Source of the DNA: Candidatus Obscuribacterales bacterium
GTDB lineage: Bacteria > Cyanobacteriota > Vampirovibrionia > Obscuribacterales > Obscuribacteraceae
Direction: 5' to 3'
Assembly: GCA_019745415.1 (NCBI GenBank)
Contig: JAIETF010000109.1
Coordinates: 1 to 64,000, forward strand
Length of the DNA: 64,000 nt
Shown here piece after piece: positions 34,994-43,391 of the stretch; position 1 is the stretch's first letter; every line of letters starts with the position of its first letter. Both the position numbers and the translations under genes were made by a program. The notes below the pieces were generated by a model that did not search any database, was not told the origin of the DNA, and was given only the letters and a program-made list of their open reading frames with translations.

Positions 34994-36262
34994 TTAGTAG
35001 GGGTTTGCCGGTGCTGTACCGGCAATGCTGACCGGCTGATCGAGCTGTATCTGCATTGCCGTTCCGGCTTGGACATTGACGTCGGCGCCTTTGCGCAGAA
35101 TCAAGCTTTGGGCAACACCGACACCAGCTCCGATAGCGGTTCCTGACCAAGCGCCTTTGCCGACGCCTCTGCCACCACCAGCAATGGCGCCGACGGCTGT
35201 ACCGAGGGCGGCACCAGTACCGGCACCAATGGCACCTCTTACACCGGCTTGCACAACTTTGCCTTTCCAGGTCTCACCTTTGACTGTTTCTTCTTGTCCG
35301 CCAGCATATTTACCGATACCGCCTACGAGGTGTGCAGAAATCGGCGTTTCTACTCCATCAGGGGTGCGTAGTTTGTTGAACTTGATACCGAGGCTGCCGG
35401 AGCGTCCGAGCATTTTGCCCGATTCGGCATCGGTGATCGTACCTATCACTACTGATCCCGTTGGGATCATCGAATCGCCGAGCATTACCGTCTGACTGAC
35501 TGCGGCTTGCACTATATCTCCGGCTTTAGCCACCTGGGTTGAAATACCTGAAGAGAGGGTGATCGGCAGTACTAGACCGGCAGGGGCGTAGGTGATGCGT
35601 CCTTGTCTATAGCCTGTACTAGGTTGGTTGTAACCACCTTGTCCGTAGGGCTGAGCGCCATAAGGCTGAGCGCCGTAAGGCTGGGTGCTGAAGCTGGGTT
35701 GTCCATAAGGCTGTGGTTGCGGCTGATAGGCTTGTTGCGGCGGCATTGTATTGGTCTGAGTCGGCGCCGGGTTATTGAAAGCCGTCGGAGCGGAAGAGTC
35801 ATATTCTCCCGATAGTTGAGCCACATAGCTCTGCACACTTGTTTGGTCTCTGAGAGCTGTGCGTAGTGAGTCTGCCCACTTTGTGGCAAGAACTGCAGGG
35901 GTTGTATTTTGGGCTTTGGCGGAGGCACTATCGACAGTGACTACCTGGTAGCCACCCAGGGTGAGAACCGGTAGACCTTTCACATAGGTGATCTTCACTG
36001 CCGCAGGAGTGCGATCTTTGCTCGCTACCAGGGCATTGTCTAGATTGGTCTGGATGGTTTCAGCACGTTTCTCTGCGGTCAATCCACCCGAAGCGCCTAC
36101 GGTAAAGAGTCCTTGACCGGCGAATCTGATTTCATTGTCGGCAGCCATAGCTGAAAGGGGCAGCGAGGCAGTGGCTATTTGGCTGATTACAAAACCGGCC
36201 AGCACAGATTTTCTGATTGATTTTGCGATCGAAAGTTTAGTGTCAGTGAGTTTTGCTTTCAT
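34994..36262 (-). CDS. Exported Gln/Pro-rich protein with Gly-zipper domain
   Basis: This 422-residue protein has a signal peptide (SVLAGFVISQIATASLPLSAMA-A). Residues about 45-150 (RAETIQTNLDNAL, ITYVKGLPVLTLGG and LATKWADSLRTAL) resemble the periplasmic domain found ahead of some cyanobacterial mechanosensitive channels. A Gln/Pro/Tyr-rich linker has three YGAQP-type repeats (about 170-215). Next comes a beta-rich segment like the VirB10/TrbI C-terminal domain (STQVAKAGDIVQAAVSQTV, IPTGSVVIGTI; about 235-300). The end holds Gly-zipper helices (AIGAGTGAALGTAVGAIAGG). The domain parallels are by eye and moderate. It is likely periplasmic or outer-membrane bound. It converges with the TPR-CHAT gene and diverges from the SDR gene. 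Confidence 0.75.
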   Translation of the reverse strand: MKAKLTDTKLSIAKSIRKSVLAGFVISQIATASLPLSAMAADNEIRFAGQGLFTVGASGGLTAEKRAETIQTNLDNALVASKDRTPAAVKITYVKGLPVLTLGGYQVVTVDSASAKAQNTTPAVLATKWADSLRTALRDQTSVQSYVAQLSGEYDSSAPTAFNNPAPTQTNTMPPQQAYQPQPQPYGQPSFSTQPYGAQPYGAQPYGQGGYNQPSTGYRQGRITYAPAGLVLPITLSSGISTQVAKAGDIVQAAVSQTVMLGDSMIPTGSVVIGTITDAESGKMLGRSGSLGIKFNKLRTPDGVETPISAHLVGGIGKYAGGQEETVKGETWKGKVVQAGVRGAIGAGTGAALGTAVGAIAGGGRGVGKGAWSGTAIGAGVGVAQSLILRKGADVNVQAGTAMQIQLDQPVSIAGTAPANPY

Positions 36263-36335
36263 TGTTTATTTACCGTTGTTTATGGTGTAAGGGTTATTGG
36301 AGAAATTGCTGAAATTGGCGCCATCCATGGCTCTG

Positions 36336-36353
36336 TGCAGTTAATAGACTGCA
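36336..36353. promoter_or_regulatory. Inverted repeat TGCAGT-N6-ACTGCA (operator candidate)
   Basis: A perfect 6-bp dyad lies in the 154-base gap between divergent starts. Its right arm overlaps the expected -35 position of the TATAAT promoter at 36375, which lacks a good -35 box, as expected for an activated or repressed promoter. Confidence 0.4.
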
Positions 36354-36374
36354 AAAGTTTAGCAAGGTTCCCGC

Positions 36375-36380
36375 TATAAT
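36375..36380 (+). promoter_or_regulatory. Consensus -10 box (TATAAT) of SDR-pgeF operon
   Basis: A perfect TATAAT lies 36 bases before the GTG start of the SDR gene. The best -35 (TGCAAA, 36350-36355) is poor. Confidence 0.5.
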
Positions 36381-36416
36381 GTAAGGTTAGCTTTCCGTAA
36401 CAAAGGCGCTCTAATT

Positions 36417-37250
36417 GTGATACTTGAGAACTCGTCGGGCGCTCTCTTTGCCGATGATATCTTCAAAAATAGAAATGTTTTTCTAAGCGGCGCTTCGCGA
36501 GGCATCGGGCGAGCGGTCGCTCTTGCTTTTGCAAGATATGGCGCCAACCTCTATTTGGTGGCAAAAGATGCCGAAAGACTGAAGAAATTCAGCGAAGAAC
36601 TTGAATCTATATATACATCGAGAGATGCTTCAAGGGTGATTCGTTATCGGGCTTGTGATTTCTCGCAGCTTGAAGAAGTAGAAGCGATGCTGGAAGAAGC
36701 CAAGCAAGCGATGTCTTTCCATATCGTGGTCAATAATGCCGGTATATATCAAACTGAAGCTTTAGCTGGACACAGCCTGGCTTCCTGGCGGCGTCTATTC
36801 GATATCAATCTCAATGCCGCTATGCTGATTATGTCGAGTTTATTGCCGCCGATGATCGAAAGAAAATCTGGACGCATCATCAATATTTCCTCAATTTCCG
36901 GCAGTAAAGCCGAGGCTTGGGGCTCTGCCTATAGTGCCGCCAAGTTTGCTCTGAACGGGCTTACCCAAGCCGCCGCCTTAGAGAATGCCCGCTTCGGCAT
37001 TACTATCAATGCTGTCTGTCCTGGCTGGGTATTGACAGACCTAGCTCAAGAACAGATTGGCAGCGGCGAGTGGCAGGCCTTGAACGGTTTGCCTGCCGAC
37101 CAATCTATGGAACTGACAAAGCTTTCGGTGCCTCAAGAAAGATTCCTCAGCGCCGATGAAATTGCCTCAACTGTTTTGTTTCTGGCAAGCGATCAGGCGC
37201 AAGGAATCACAGGACAGGCTATAAATATATGTGGAGGTCTTTCACTATGA
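36417..37250 (+). CDS. Short-chain dehydrogenase/reductase (FabG-like)
   Basis: This 277-residue protein starts with GTG, with AAAGG about 11 bases upstream. It is a classical SDR: GASRGIG (25-31) binds NAD(P), NNAG follows the third strand, NISSISGS supplies the Ser, and YSAAK gives Tyr172 and Lys176. It resembles 3-oxoacyl-ACP reductases, but the family is broad and the substrate is not readable. Its TGA overlaps the ATG of pgeF (ATGA, 37247-37250), so the two are translationally coupled. A consensus TATAAT and a dyad lie upstream. Confidence 0.93.
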   Translation: MILENSSGALFADDIFKNRNVFLSGASRGIGRAVALAFARYGANLYLVAKDAERLKKFSEELESIYTSRDASRVIRYRACDFSQLEEVEAMLEEAKQAMSFHIVVNNAGIYQTEALAGHSLASWRRLFDINLNAAMLIMSSLLPPMIERKSGRIINISSISGSKAEAWGSAYSAAKFALNGLTQAAALENARFGITINAVCPGWVLTDLAQEQIGSGEWQALNGLPADQSMELTKLSVPQERFLSADEIASTVLFLASDQAQGITGQAINICGGLSL

Positions 37251-38122
37251 ATTCTCATTTGTTGAGCCGCGCTCTGCACGTAAATGATTGGCATATCAAG
37301 GATATCGAGGGTCTGCGTTTGGCTCATTCGCCCCTTCTCGGCTCTGAAAAAGACCTGGTGCATGCCTTTACCACTCGTATCGGCGGTAGCTGTCCTGAGC
37401 CTTATGATAGTTTCAATCTGGGGCGCAGCGTCGGTGATGAGGCTGTGAAGAAGGCCGCACTGCTCAATCGAGAGAAGCTTTGCCAAACCCTTGGCTTAGC
37501 CCATGACCGTCTGCATGTGCCGGGGCAAGTGCATTCGGGTAATGTCGTGCATGTTGGCTCTGAGAGCGCTGTGCAGCCAGGCTCGCAAGCCTTGAGCGGT
37601 GTTGATGGTTTGACTACGGCCGATCGTGGACTGCCTCTCTTTCTCCACTTTGCCGACTGTGTGCCGGTCATGGTCTATGAGCGTCGTCGGCGCTTGCTTT
37701 CTATTGTGCATGCCGGTTGGCGGGGGACTGCCGAAGCTATTGCTGCGCAGGCGGTAAAGAGAATGATCGAAATTGGTGGTGAGCCGAAACATATGTTGGC
37801 GGCAGTCGGACCGGCTATAGGCACCTGTTGCTATCCTACCGGTGAAGATGTCGCTGTTCGGCTAATGGCTACAGTTTGCCCAGACCAAGCGCATTCTCAA
37901 GCAGAGGCTAGAGGCTTGGCTGAGTCCCTGATTGTTCGCCAGGAAGATGGTCAGCCCCGTCCTAATCTCAAGGCAATAAATGCTTTACAGCTCCTCCAGC
38001 AAGGGGTGGGGGAGGTTGACGTTACTTCCTTTTGTACCAGTTGTAAACCTGAGCTTTTCTTCTCTCATCGGCAATCTGGCGGCGTTACCGGTCGGCAGGG
38101 GGCGATTGCCTGCCTGCTCTAG
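37247..38122 (+). CDS. pgeF: PgeF/YfiH laccase-domain protein (multicopper-like, LACC1 family)
   Basis: I chose ATG 37247 because GGAGG lies about 10 bases upstream and it overlaps the SDR stop; the product has 291 residues. Family signatures are clear: QVHSGNVV, LHFADCVPVM, HAGWRGTAEAI and GPAIGTCCY, with the zinc-type His/Cys/His set. PgeF edits mis-incorporated amino acids in peptidoglycan precursors in E. coli; LACC1 relatives act on purine nucleosides (phosphorylase or deaminase). Either role could apply. It is a soluble cytoplasmic protein. It is coupled to the SDR gene and followed within 52 bases by the CAP-domain gene. Confidence 0.9.
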   Translation: MNSHLLSRALHVNDWHIKDIEGLRLAHSPLLGSEKDLVHAFTTRIGGSCPEPYDSFNLGRSVGDEAVKKAALLNREKLCQTLGLAHDRLHVPGQVHSGNVVHVGSESAVQPGSQALSGVDGLTTADRGLPLFLHFADCVPVMVYERRRRLLSIVHAGWRGTAEAIAAQAVKRMIEIGGEPKHMLAAVGPAIGTCCYPTGEDVAVRLMATVCPDQAHSQAEARGLAESLIVRQEDGQPRPNLKAINALQLLQQGVGEVDVTSFCTSCKPELFFSHRQSGGVTGRQGAIACLL

Positions 38123-38174
38123 GCAATGATCGGCGCTAAGCCCGAAACGGCCGCTCCTGCTATCCTTATATGGT

Positions 38175-40478
38175 ATGTGCCATCGAAATGCAGCATTGTC
38201 GACAGGTAAGTCCGCCCCAATCTACAGGCGGCTGTTTGCTGCCGCCCTTTCCTTCAGCTTTGCTTCGGCCAACTTTGCTTCTGCCGCATTCGGACAGGCA
38301 ACGCCGCCCCCTCCCGAACCGTCATTTTTCAAGAAAACAAATGCGCCATCTATTCCGGCACCGGCAACTAGCCTGCCCTTGTCGGCTCCTACCCGCATTA
38401 GTCGCCCTGGTCAGGGGGCAAATGCTATTTCTCCTCATCAACCAATCCAAGCGGGCGGTCAGGTACCTGCCGTTGTTGATCAAAATAAGCAAAGTTTCGG
38501 TCAAGGCTCGGCTCAGAACACGACTCAGAGCAATAATCAAACTTTTGAACCGAAGCCGGCACCGGCTGGCACGGAGCGAACTTCAGGGTCTGCTTCTTCA
38601 ACAGGTGCTACCCATCATGCCAATTTTAGCTATGGTGCCAATACTAGTCAAAGGTCCAGCACTGGCCCGGTCACCGCGCCGGTGCCTGCCTCTACCAGTG
38701 GTGGCGCCTCTCCTCGACCGGGGGCTCTGCCCGGGGCGCCAGGCTTGTTCAAACCAGGTGTGCCCCAGATAGACTCCTTGCCAGCCACCTCGAGTGGAGC
38801 GCCGCCGACGACATCTATTACTAACACTACTAACAATAACAGCAGCAACAATCCCTATGGCACGGGTGCTGCCTCCAGCAGACCGACGACTGGCTACCAG
38901 AACAACGGAGTTGAGCAGTATCCTACTATTGGTCGGCTTGAGGAAGTTACTCTCGGCCGCACCAATAGTGGTGCACCTATAGGCGAAAGACTCTCGATTT
39001 TGGAGCAGGTTGTCTTCAAGAAAGATTTCAGAGAAGATACGCTCTTTGATCGTACCGAAAGACTCAAGAAGACAATCTTAGGCGGTATGGAGCAGGAGCG
39101 GGCTGTAGAGTCGCTTCCTTCTCTTGATGATATAGGGGCAAGTCCAGGTGGTCTGCCGCTAGAGACGGTAAAGGAAGCGCATTATCTTGATGAGATTGCC
39201 GGCAAACGGGAGAATCTGGAGGCGAGCACTCCCGACCAGGTAGGGCGCTTTGCTATCGAGATTGTCAATGCCGAAAGGGCTAATTATGGACTTTCGCCTT
39301 TGACTCCAGATAATTTAGCGGAAAAGCTTGCTACTACCCACGGTGCCTATTTGTCATCGCGCGGGCAGGTTTCACACTTTGACGAGTCGGGGCTGGGGCC
39401 AGATCGTCGCTACACTCTTGTGGAAGGAACAGACGCCCTCACTGAAAGTATCGCCTCGGTCAAGTGCACGGACGTTGGTGCCGTCAAGCCTTGCAAGGCA
39501 GCTGCCGCTAGATTACTCAAGGTCTTTCTCAGCAGGCAGGACGACCGAGATTCTATACTCTCTCCCGACGCCACCCATATCGGCTTTTCTGTCAATGCAC
39601 TTGGATCAAGCGGTCGTTTTGTCGCGGTTTGCAATGTAGTCAGCCGACACGCTTTGATGGGCCCTCTGCCTTTTCATGTTGCACAGGGTGAGAAAATCGA
39701 AGTGAAAGGAGTGATGAATAGTCCCTATGTTTTCGATAGAGTCACTCTCGCCTGGGAAGCCAATCAAGGCGGTACCGCCCCTGCCGGTGACGATGGTGAA
39801 GAAGCGCTGCCCTACTTCCCTCCGCTAGATTATGTTGCTTATTCGGCTCGTTCTGAGCATGACTATAGCAAAGCCGTGACTGCCATCAAAATTGGTGGCA
39901 TGGTGGCCGCCGTTGCTGGTGGCATGTTCTTTCCGCCAATTGCTCTGGCGGCGCCCTTGATTGCTGTGGCCGGTTCCCCTGGCGAACCTCGACCGGTTTC
40001 GGATATACCGGTGAAAGGTGGGGTCAAGTTAGATGGGGCATCTTTCAATGTCAAACTGCCTCTCAACAATGAGAACAAAGAAGGGCTATATTATGTCACT
40101 GTTTGGGGAACACTGGGCAAGGGGCAGAAGTCTATACCAATAAGTCGTCGAGTTATTCTGGTGGAAGGTAACTCGCAAAAGAATAGTGAACAAAGAGATA
40201 GCGAGCAAGCAAAGAGCGAACAAGCCAAGAAAGACTCCGAGCAAGCCAAACTAGATGCCGAGCAAGCAAAGAAAGAAGCTGAAAAGAATAAGAAAGCAGC
40301 TGAAGAGGCAAGGAAGCAGGAAGAGAAGCGGTTAAAAGAAGAGAAGAAGAAGGCAAAAGAACAAGAGAAAAAGTCGAAGGAAGACAAGAAATCTAGAGAA
40401 GAGAGCGAAGCGAATCTGTCCGGCGACGCTAAAGCAGAAGGCAAAGATGAGAAAGCCGAGGAGAAGAAAGATGACTGA
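38175..40478 (+). CDS. Exported CAP (SCP/PR-1) domain protein with charged coiled-coil tail
   Basis: This 767-residue protein has an N-terminal signal peptide (LFAAALSFSFASANFASAAFG-Q) and a long Pro/Ser/Thr/Asn-rich linker to about residue 250. A short helical segment follows, then a CAP domain at about 355-495: IEIVNAERANYGLSPLTPD, LATTHGAYLSSRGQVSHFDE and the FVAVCNVVSR ending. The His and Glu of the CAP cavity appear present (VSHFDE, ALTES). After a beta domain there is a hydrophobic stretch (GGMVAAVAGGMFFPP). The last 100 residues are a Lys/Glu/Gln coiled coil (EQAKSEQAKKDSEQAK pattern). CAP domains bind lipids or act as secreted effectors. It overlaps the VWA gene by 8 bases. Confidence 0.85.
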   Translation: MCHRNAALSTGKSAPIYRRLFAAALSFSFASANFASAAFGQATPPPPEPSFFKKTNAPSIPAPATSLPLSAPTRISRPGQGANAISPHQPIQAGGQVPAVVDQNKQSFGQGSAQNTTQSNNQTFEPKPAPAGTERTSGSASSTGATHHANFSYGANTSQRSSTGPVTAPVPASTSGGASPRPGALPGAPGLFKPGVPQIDSLPATSSGAPPTTSITNTTNNNSSNNPYGTGAASSRPTTGYQNNGVEQYPTIGRLEEVTLGRTNSGAPIGERLSILEQVVFKKDFREDTLFDRTERLKKTILGGMEQERAVESLPSLDDIGASPGGLPLETVKEAHYLDEIAGKRENLEASTPDQVGRFAIEIVNAERANYGLSPLTPDNLAEKLATTHGAYLSSRGQVSHFDESGLGPDRRYTLVEGTDALTESIASVKCTDVGAVKPCKAAAARLLKVFLSRQDDRDSILSPDATHIGFSVNALGSSGRFVAVCNVVSRHALMGPLPFHVAQGEKIEVKGVMNSPYVFDRVTLAWEANQGGTAPAGDDGEEALPYFPPLDYVAYSARSEHDYSKAVTAIKIGGMVAAVAGGMFFPPIALAAPLIAVAGSPGEPRPVSDIPVKGGVKLDGASFNVKLPLNNENKEGLYYVTVWGTLGKGQKSIPISRRVILVEGNSQKNSEQRDSEQAKSEQAKKDSEQAKLDAEQAKKEAEKNKKAAEEARKQEEKRLKEEKKKAKEQEKKSKEDKKSREESEANLSGDAKAEGKDEKAEEKKDD

Positions 40479-41538
40479 ATTCGCCCGCCTGAGGGTTTTT
40501 GCTCTGTCGGCGCTGAGTTTAGCAGTTGCATCTTTCGCCGGGTCTCCGGCACATGGGCAAGCCGGAGACTATGTGCCTATGATGGTGCCGGTTCCCTCCG
40601 GTTCTTCCAATAATCCCTATTTGCAAACCGGTACAGGCAGTACTACATTACAGACTGGAACAGGCAGTACTACATTACAGACTGGTACCGGCAGTACTAC
40701 ATTACAGGTAAATACCGACAGTACCACTCTCCAGACCGGCGTAGAAAGGCAAGGTGGACCAGTTCATGTCCTCTTTATCGTTGATGCTTCGCGCAGTATG
40801 CTGGAAGGTCTCGGTGGCGGCACGCAGAAGATAGATGCAGCCAAACAGGTTCTGCAGAATGCTATCGCCCGTATTCCACCCGATGTCAACTTTGGCTTGC
40901 GTGTATTTGGCCATGGCTATCAAGGCGCTGGTAACCGCAATAGTTTATTCGGTGGGGGCTTTGCCGCCTTAGGAAATGAATGTCGTAACTCAGCTTTGCT
41001 TGTGCCGATTGGCACGGGCAATCGCCGCACCATAATTGAAAAGGTTAGACAGATAAGACCTTATGGCATGACCCCTCTGGCTTATTCAATTGAAATGGCT
41101 GCAGCAAGCGACTTTAGGGGCTTAACCGGCAATAAGACAATCATTCTTATCTCGGACGGACAAGATACCTGTGGTGGCAATCCCTGCGAAGTAATTAGAC
41201 AGCTGCCCAAGTATGGAATCAAGATCAAAGTGGACGTTGTCGGGCTCAACCTAAGAGGCGATCCTGTTTCACGCAACCAACTCAATTGCATCGCTAATGA
41301 GTCGGGCGGGAAATATTATGATGCCGACACCGCCGCCAAACTAATAGAAAGTGTCTCTGCTTCGGTCAGTAAAGCGATCGAAGGGCGCGTGATCATAAGA
41401 CCTTCCGGCGACGGCGCCACCTCCCCAGCATTACAAAATATTCTTACGCCACCTGAGCTTGTGCCGATTGAGCCCATGAAAGAAATAAATCAGAGTGAGC
41501 CAAATCAAAATGAGCTAAAGCAAAACGAGACTAAGTAA
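40471..41538 (+). CDS. Exported von Willebrand factor A domain protein
   Basis: ATG 40471 is preceded by GAGGAGAAAG and lies inside the end of the CAP gene, so the two are coupled. The 355-residue product has a signal peptide (ALSALSLAVASFAGSPAHG-Q). An LQTGTGSTT tandem repeat covers about 51-86. The VWA domain follows at about 98-305: MIDAS residues Asp105-x-Ser-x-Ser (DASRS), the Thr in YGMTPLAYS and the Asp in ISDGQDTC. The metal site looks complete, so it should bind a ligand through a divalent ion. The tail is Asn/Glu/Gln-rich. An adhesion or assembly role alongside the CAP protein is inferred. Confidence 0.9.
   Translation: MTEFARLRVFALSALSLAVASFAGSPAHGQAGDYVPMMVPVPSGSSNNPYLQTGTGSTTLQTGTGSTTLQTGTGSTTLQVNTDSTTLQTGVERQGGPVHVLFIVDASRSMLEGLGGGTQKIDAAKQVLQNAIARIPPDVNFGLRVFGHGYQGAGNRNSLFGGGFAALGNECRNSALLVPIGTGNRRTIIEKVRQIRPYGMTPLAYSIEMAAASDFRGLTGNKTIILISDGQDTCGGNPCEVIRQLPKYGIKIKVDVVGLNLRGDPVSRNQLNCIANESGGKYYDADTAAKLIESVSASVSKAIEGRVIIRPSGDGATSPALQNILTPPELVPIEPMKEINQSEPNQNELKQNETK
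40621..40728. repeat. 27-bp in-frame tandem repeat (9-residue unit)
   Basis: Four units start at 40621, 40648, 40675 and 40702; the middle two differ at only two bases, and the last is diverged. They encode LQTGTGSTT-type units between the signal peptide and the VWA domain, so slippage would change the length of the stalk without breaking the frame. Confidence 0.9.
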
Positions 41539-41562
41539 GCAATTTTTATTTGACCGCGATCT

Positions 41563-43140
41563 CTACTTGACCGCTACTTCAGCCGGTTTGCTCTCGTACG
41601 TCATGGTCATATGTCCGCGGGCTTCTTTCGCCATCTTGTCAGCCAAGGGGGCTGAATATTTACTGAGCATGAGCGGGTAAATACCAAGGGCCAAGATTGA
41701 GAAAGAGAGGCTGTAGGCAACTACACGTTCGGTGAGCGTGGCATCCGACAAATGACCTTTCCATTTCTCCAGTTCGCTGCCGTAGAAGAGTCGCTTCAAA
41801 AGCCAGAGCATATAGCCGGCGGTAAGAATCACGCCAAGACCGGCAAAAATTATCCAGCCTTGCACCATTCCACCTTTGTCGGCGAGCTGGGCCATAGGCG
41901 ATGTGAAAGAGCCGTAGAATACAGCCGCCTCTGCCACAAAGCCGGAAAGACCAGGTAGTCCAAGGTTGGCCATGGTGCCCAGCATCCAGAAGTAGAAGAG
42001 GGTCGGCATTTGTTTGGCTAAACCACCGCCTATCTCACCAATCTGTCTGGTGTGTGTGCGTTCATAAACTGTACCCACTAAGAAGAAGAGCAGGGCCGAA
42101 ATCACACCGTGCGAGATCATTTGGAAGATGGCACCGTTCAAGGCAGCCGATGATAGCGAGGCGACACCCAAAAGAACAAAGCCCATGTGGCTGACTGAAG
42201 ACAAGGCGATTACCCGCTTCATATCTTGCTGAATGAGACAGGCCATAGCCGCCCAAACAATGTTGAAAGCGCCTAAAGCCATTATCTGAGGGCCATAGTC
42301 GACAAAGAAATAAGGGAAGAAGCCCAAGCAGATTCTCACAAGACCGTAAGAGCCCATCTTTAAGAGCAGTCCAGCCAGGAGCATTGAAATGGGTGTGGGC
42401 GCTTCGACGTGGGCGTCGGGCAGCCAGGTGTGAACAGGGAAAGAAGGAAGCTTGATGATGAAGGCAAGGAAGAAGCCCAGGCAAGCTAAACACTGAATGT
42501 CTTTGGGGAGAAGCTGGGGCAGTTTAGCCAGTTCGACCATATCGAAAGTGGCCATACCACCTGAGCCTACGCCCATTTGGCTATACATATAGACCAATCC
42601 GGCGAGCATCAAAACACCGCCGAAGAATGTGTAAATAAGAAACTTGAGAGCAGCGTAAGAACGACGTGGACCACCCCAGATGGCGATCAAGAAATACATC
42701 GGGATCAGCTCTAGTTCATACAGAATAAAGAACTGCAAGAGGTCAAGAGAAAGGAAGACGCCCTGCACAGAGAAAATGAGCAGCATCAGCATGCTGTAGT
42801 AAAGTCTGGGGCGATTGTCACCGATGCTGGTGCTGGCTAGTACCGCCATGAGCGTGATAAAGCCGGTCAAGACCACCAGAGAGAGGCTCATGCCGTCAAC
42901 GCCGACGTAGTATTGCACCGGGAAGGGTTGAGTGAACCAAGGCAGTCTTTCGACAAATTGGAACTGCGAAGCAGAGTCTAGCTTAAACATAGTCAAGAGC
43001 CATGCGGACATGGCGCACATTGCACTTGAAAACGCTATGGCCATTTTTCGAGCGCCCGACTCGGGTCCGCAAGCGATGGCAAGCATGCCGATCAGCGGAA
43101 TTAAGAACAGCGCTGTCAAAAGGTGTTGTGGTTCGTTCAC
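41563..43140 (-). CDS. nuoM: NADH-quinone oxidoreductase subunit M (NuoM/NdhD type)
   Basis: NuoM is an antiporter-like proton-pumping subunit of respiratory complex I in the inner membrane. The 525-residue protein starts at GTG 43140, with AGGAG 7 bases upstream. It has about 14 transmembrane segments. Conserved blocks include GVDGMSLSLVVL (80-91), YELELIPMYFLI with the key Glu, and KLPSFPVHTWLPDAHVEAPTP (first 20: KLPSFPVHTWLPDAHVEAPT, about 229-248) with the channel Lys and His. It is divergent from nuoL across 251 bases. The other complex I genes are not in the window, so the nuo genes are split at least here. Confidence 0.95.
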   Translation of the reverse strand: MNEPQHLLTALFLIPLIGMLAIACGPESGARKMAIAFSSAMCAMSAWLLTMFKLDSASQFQFVERLPWFTQPFPVQYYVGVDGMSLSLVVLTGFITLMAVLASTSIGDNRPRLYYSMLMLLIFSVQGVFLSLDLLQFFILYELELIPMYFLIAIWGGPRRSYAALKFLIYTFFGGVLMLAGLVYMYSQMGVGSGGMATFDMVELAKLPQLLPKDIQCLACLGFFLAFIIKLPSFPVHTWLPDAHVEAPTPISMLLAGLLLKMGSYGLVRICLGFFPYFFVDYGPQIMALGAFNIVWAAMACLIQQDMKRVIALSSVSHMGFVLLGVASLSSAALNGAIFQMISHGVISALLFFLVGTVYERTHTRQIGEIGGGLAKQMPTLFYFWMLGTMANLGLPGLSGFVAEAAVFYGSFTSPMAQLADKGGMVQGWIIFAGLGVILTAGYMLWLLKRLFYGSELEKWKGHLSDATLTERVVAYSLSFSILALGIYPLMLSKYSAPLADKMAKEARGHMTMTYESKPAEVAVK

Positions 43141-43272
43141 AGCCGACTCCTGAGGATCCTGAAATTACTCGGAGACAGTATAAATGGAATGTTGGTACAG
43201 CTGCTCACTATTGAATAGAAAAACTTTTTAGTCTCTACAGAGCGTGACGAAAGGTACTGAGAGAGTCGTCAT

Positions 43273-43292
43273 GATTGTATAGTTTTACAATC
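43273..43292. promoter_or_regulatory. Inverted repeat GATTGTA-N6-TACAATC (operator candidate)
   Basis: A perfect 7-bp dyad with a 6-base spacer lies in the 251-base gap between divergent nuoM and nuoL. The symmetry fits a dimeric regulator that could control both genes. The spacing is not the GTA-N8-TAC of NtcA. Confidence 0.45.
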
Positions 43293-43391
43293 TAGGCTGT
43301 AAGCCGATCTAGTCAAGAGCACACCGCTCTAAACAGATTCCCAAAACAGGCGCATCAGATATCTAGTGGGTAACAACAATCCGGAGAAGAA

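Noticed and set aside
40091..40552. 153-codon minus-strand frame rich in Ser/Phe
   Set aside because: It is the antisense of the Lys/Glu coiled-coil tail of the CAP protein; the composition is a mirror effect.
43273..43292. NtcA site between nuoM and nuoL
   Set aside because: The spacer between GTA and TAC is 6, not 8.
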